A stretch of DNA of 43,977 nt from Actinomycetota bacterium (GTDB lineage Bacteria > Actinomycetota > Actinomycetes > S36-B12): assembly GCA_009699015.1 (NCBI GenBank), contig WLOY01000010.1, forward strand, positions 1 to 43,977. The letters are read 5' to 3'. Positions within the stretch are counted from its first letter, which is position 1. Each line of letters starts with the position of its first letter. The translations under genes were made by a program, and so were the position numbers. Below the pieces are notes generated by a model that was not told where the DNA came from, searched no databases, and saw nothing but the letters and a program-made list of their open reading frames with translations. Below are positions 41,258-43,977 of this stretch, piece by piece.

Positions 41258-41850
41258 AGACGGAGGCGAGCATGGGGCTGCGCGCACTGGCAATCGCTGT
41301 GATGAGCGGGATCATCCTCCTTGTTCCGCTGACTGGCATCGCGCTTGCGGACCCGGCGAGTCCTTCCCCGGCGAGCGACCCGGCCGAGTCGAGCATCATC
41401 ACGATCGGCGACTCGGTCATGCTGGGTGCCCGCTGGGTGCTGGAGAAGGACGGCATCGAGGTTGTCGACGCCGTCAAGAACCGACAGGCGGCTGCGGGGT
41501 CCGGCCTGCTGAAGAAGCGCGGCCCGAACCTGCCGATGAATGTGGTGGTGCACCTTGGCACGAACGGAATATTCACCGCCGACGACTGCCGAGCCATGAT
41601 CGCCGCAGCCGGGCCCACGCGCCGGGTCTTCTTCCTGACCCTCGCAGTCCCGCGTCCGTGGGAGGCCAAGAACAACACGGTGATCCGGAACTGCGTCTCG
41701 GCGAACCCGGGCCGGGCCTTCGTCATCGACTGGAATGCGTCGGTGGCGCAACACCCGAAGTGGGTCTATTCCGACGGCACGCATCTGCGCCCCGTGGGCG
41801 CCAAGGGCTACTCGAGGATGATCGAACAGGCAGTCGCCGCAGCCTCCTGA
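41254..41850 (+). CDS. Secreted SGNH-hydrolase family protein
   Basis: 198 residues. ATG at 41254 overlaps the C-S lyase stop by 4 bp; ATG at 41272 would give a more compact signal peptide (MGLRALAIAVMSGIILLVPL, cleavage near IALADPA). The mature domain has the SGNH blocks: GDSVMLGA with nucleophile Ser54, VVHLGTNGIF with Asn104 and SDGTHLRPVGA with Asp174 and His177. This arrangement resembles the extracellular esterase/transferase domains of OatA-like proteins and other cell-wall or lipid acyl esterases. Substrate unknown. Why it is coupled to a C-S lyase is unclear; it may simply be co-transcribed. Confidence 0.82.
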
Positions 41851-41898
41851 CGAACTGGCGTGACCAACGCCACAGCCGGACGATGAATGCGCGCCCGG

Positions 41899-41920
41899 CC
41901 TTGTGCAGTTCGTCACAAGG
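41899..41920. promoter_or_regulatory. Inverted repeat upstream of pckG
   Basis: CCTTGTG and CACAAGG, separated by eight bases, form a perfect 7-bp inverted repeat about 100 bases before the pckG start. It is not GC-rich enough and has no T-run for a good terminator, so an operator is possible. A second, weaker symmetric motif (TTCAC ... GTGAA) lies about 10 bases downstream of it. Confidence 0.35.
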
Positions 41921-42016
41921 AAGCGTTTTCACGCCATTTCGTGGTGAATCTCCGCTCCAGTGGGAGCATGCTTGCCTGACGTCGTAGGCCGCGTCCCATC
42001 ATCGTCTGGAGTTCCA

Positions 42017-43840
42017 ATGAGCATCCCTGGTCTGGAGAATCCCCCAACCCGCAATAAGCAGTTGCTCGAATGGGTTGACGAGATGGCGGCGCTGGCGAAG
42101 CCCGAGCGCGTGGTCTGGTGCGATGGCTCGCAGGATGAGTGGGATCGACTCACCGAGCAGATGGTCGAAGCCGGCACCTTCACCCGGCTCAACCCAAAGA
42201 TCCGTCCGAACTCCTTCCTCGCGAGGTCTAGCCCGAGCGATGTGGCGCGTGTCGAGGATCGCACCTTCATCTGCTCGCAGAAGGAGGTCGACGCCGGCCC
42301 CACGAACAACTGGTCCGAGCCGGCCGCGATGCGCGGCACCCTCAAGGGACTCTTCGACGGCGCGATGCGCGGCCGCACGATGTACGTCGTCCCGTTCTCG
42401 ATGGGCCCGATCGGCTCGCGGATCGCTCAGCTCGGCGTCGAGATCACCGATTCGCCTTACGTCGTCGTGAATATGCGCATCATGACCCGGATGGGCCAGG
42501 CTGCCCTGGACCAGATCGGCGAGCACGGCGACTTCGTCCCGGCCGTCCACTCGGTCGGGTACCCGCTCATTGACGCTGATGGTGCTGCACGCGACGACGT
42601 GAGCTGGCCCTGCAACTCCGACAAGTACATCGTCCACTTCCCCGAGACCCGCGAGATCTGGTCCTTCGGCTCGGGTTACGGGGGCAACGCACTCCTCGGC
42701 AAGAAGTGCTTCGCACTGCGAATCGCTTCTGCCATGGCACGCGATGAGGGCTGGCTCGCCGAGCACATGCTCATCCTCAAGCTCACCTCCCCCAAGCAGA
42801 CGGTTCACTACATCACCGCGGCATTCCCCTCTGCCTGCGGCAAGACGAACCTCGCGATGCTCGAGCCAACCGTCCCCGGCTGGAAGGTCGAGACCGTCGG
42901 CGACGACATCACCTGGATGCGGTTCGGCGACGATGGCCGGCTGCGCGCGATCAACCCCGAGGCGGGCTTCTTCGGCGTGGCTCCCGGCACGGGCATGGAG
43001 ACCAACGCGAACGCAGTGAAGACCCTGTATGCCAACTGCATCTACACGAACGTCGCGCTCACCGACGACGGCGATATCTGGTGGGAGGGCCTCACCGACG
43101 AGGCGCCCGCGCACCTCATCGACTGGAAGGGTCAGGACTGGACCCCGGCATCGAGTGAGCCGTCGAGCCACCCGAATGCCCGGTTCACCGCTCCGGCGGG
43201 GCAGTGCCCGTCGATCGCACCGAACTGGGAGGACCCGGCGGGGGTGCCGATCGATGCCATCCTCTTCGGCGGACGACGCGCGACGAACGTCCCGCTCGTG
43301 ACCGAGTCCTTCGACTGGAACCACGGCGTCTACATGGGCTCGACCGTGTCGAGCGAGAAGACCGCCGCGGCCGAGGGCACGGTAGGCGAGCTGCGCCGCG
43401 ACCCGTTCGCGATGCTGCCGTTCTGCGGCTACAACATGGCGGATTACTGGAACCACTGGCTCACCGTCGGTGGGTTCACCTCCCCGGAGAAGCTGCCGCG
43501 CATCTTCCAGGTGAACTGGTTCCGCAAGGATGCTGCGGGCGAGTACATCTGGCCGGGCTACGGCGAGAACTCCCGTGTCCTCGAGTGGATCATCAATCGG
43601 CTCGACAATGAGGCTGAGGCGGTCGAAACCCCGATCGGCCTGCTCCCGGCACCGGGCGCGCTGAACTTCGATGGCCTAGACCTCACCGAAGCCCAGATCG
43701 AGGACCTCTTCGCTGTTCACGTCGACAATTGGCTCGCAGAGGCCGACCTCACGAGCGAGTACTACGACCTATTCGGCGATCGCGTGCCGGCCGCCCTGCG
43801 CGACCAGCTGGCAGCCCTGCGCGAGCGCCTCACAAGCTAG
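42017..43840 (+). CDS. pckG: GTP-dependent phosphoenolpyruvate carboxykinase
   Basis: 607 residues from ATG at 42017 (TGGAG five bases upstream; longer in-frame starts rejected). It makes phosphoenolpyruvate from oxaloacetate and GTP, the entry step of gluconeogenesis, and can run in reverse to replenish oxaloacetate. Family motifs: GSQDEWDRL near residue 32, the substrate region [13 protein letters not shown], the reactive-Cys P-loop [13 protein letters not shown] at about residues 270-282, the metal-binding [41 protein letters not shown] and the nucleotide-clamp INWFRKD-type NWFRKD. Full length and no defects. Followed at once by tandem repeats and a hairpin, so transcription probably ends there. 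Confidence 0.96.
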   Translation: MSIPGLENPPTRNKQLLEWVDEMAALAKPERVVWCDGSQDEWDRLTEQMVEAGTFTRLNPKIRPNSFLARSSPSDVARVEDRTFICSQKEVDAGPTNNWSEPAAMRGTLKGLFDGAMRGRTMYVVPFSMGPIGSRIAQLGVEITDSPYVVVNMRIMTRMGQAALDQIGEHGDFVPAVHSVGYPLIDADGAARDDVSWPCNSDKYIVHFPETREIWSFGSGYGGNALLGKKCFALRIASAMARDEGWLAEHMLILKLTSPKQTVHYITAAFPSACGKTNLAMLEPTVPGWKVETVGDDITWMRFGDDGRLRAINPEAGFFGVAPGTGMETNANAVKTLYANCIYTNVALTDDGDIWWEGLTDEAPAHLIDWKGQDWTPASSEPSSHPNARFTAPAGQCPSIAPNWEDPAGVPIDAILFGGRRATNVPLVTESFDWNHGVYMGSTVSSEKTAAAEGTVGELRRDPFAMLPFCGYNMADYWNHWLTVGGFTSPEKLPRIFQVNWFRKDAAGEYIWPGYGENSRVLEWIINRLDNEAEAVETPIGLLPAPGALNFDGLDLTEAQIEDLFAVHVDNWLAEADLTSEYYDLFGDRVPAALRDQLAALRERLTS

Positions 43841-43920
43841 GCCACCCCGGGTTCGGGCCACCCCGGGTTCGGGCCACCCCGGGTTCGGGCCACCCCGGGT
43901 TCGGGCCACCCCGAGTTTGG
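43841..43920. repeat. 16-bp tandem repeat after pckG
   Basis: Five head-to-tail copies of GCCACCCCGGGTTCGG starting directly after the pckG stop codon; the first four are identical and the fifth has two changes (GCCACCCCGAGTTTGG). Each unit contains CCCGGG. Confidence 0.9.
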
Positions 43921-43977
43921 GCGGGTTAATGTCGCTGCGGGCATCGGAAGAAACCCTCGCAGCGACATTAACCCGCC
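43920..43977. repeat. Long perfect hairpin at the window edge
   Basis: Two 20-base arms (43920-43939 and 43958-43977), exact reverse complements, flank an 18-base spacer. The arms contain GTTAATGTCGC and GCGACATTAAC. The right arm ends at the last base of the window, so the stem may be longer. It is longer and more AT-containing in its core than an ordinary terminator and may be a palindromic repeat element; it could also act as the pckG terminator. Confidence 0.75.

Noticed and set aside
43841..43920. Possible CRISPR-like array
   Set aside because: The 16-bp units are head-to-tail with no spacers, so this is a simple tandem repeat.

Overview
The window is high-GC DNA of an actinomycete-like Gram-positive bacterium (Actinomycetota). 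Support for this comes from the strong G/C preference at third codon positions, frequent GTG starts, a GTP-type PEP carboxykinase, secreted proteins with Ala-rich signal peptides, the Abhydrolase_9 and tripeptidyl-aminopeptidase (SlpD/E-like) families, and many start codons placed 5-7 nt after a TAnnnT box, the hallmark of leaderless transcription in this phylum. No tRNA, rRNA, CRISPR array or insertion sequence was seen. Genus cannot be assigned from the sequence alone.

Layout. 1-5.98 kb is an accessory-looking stretch: the start of a Fic-family AMPylase (minus strand, cut by the window edge) behind a 16-bp palindrome, a short hypothetical gene, a large secreted protein of unknown function, a broken multi-PAS sensor gene (in-frame TAG, then decay of its 3' end), and a secreted C39-like cysteine peptidase. 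6.0-13.3 kb holds an EamA exporter, a KstD/fumarate-reductase-type flavoprotein, a 1196-residue secreted protein built of putative-Ig (He_PIG) repeats, and a polytopic membrane protein. 13.35-17.3 kb (minus) has a DUF1801-MORN fusion, a small secreted protein, and a translationally coupled pair: a processive GT2 polysaccharide synthase and a membrane GGDEF protein with a degenerate active site.

17.5-24.8 kb contains a small secreted protein, a zinc alcohol dehydrogenase with tandemly duplicated 3' end, two divergently transcribed paralogous Abhydrolase_9 membrane hydrolases, and a secreted tripeptidyl-aminopeptidase coupled to the second one. 24.8-29.4 kb (minus) is a pyruvate:ferredoxin oxidoreductase (nifJ) with a coding minisatellite, coupled to a dihydroorotate-dehydrogenase-like flavoprotein. 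29.65-33.4 kb is a tightly overlapping carbohydrate cassette: GT4, (alpha/alpha)6-type protein, GH130. 33.5-37.8 kb holds a DUF554 protein, an ABC-2 exporter pair, a Gfo/Idh/MocA oxidoreductase and trmB.

37.8-41.85 kb is the most system-like part. Two divergent operons face each other across a G-tract inverted repeat typical of CsoR-family operators: leftward an MFS transporter coupled to an S51-type peptidase; rightward a CsoR-family repressor lacking the metal-binding His (CstR-like, Cys-Cys only), a MalY/PatB-type PLP C-S lyase and a secreted SGNH hydrolase, all joined by 4-bp ATGA/GTGA overlaps. My inference is a thiol or persulfide-responsive module for processing and exporting sulfur compounds. 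The window ends with pckG, followed by five 16-bp tandem repeats and a long perfect hairpin at the edge.

Starts were chosen by ribosome binding site, 4-bp overlap with the upstream gene, or a leaderless TAnnnT box, as stated per entry. Functions come from motif recognition by eye; no database search was run.
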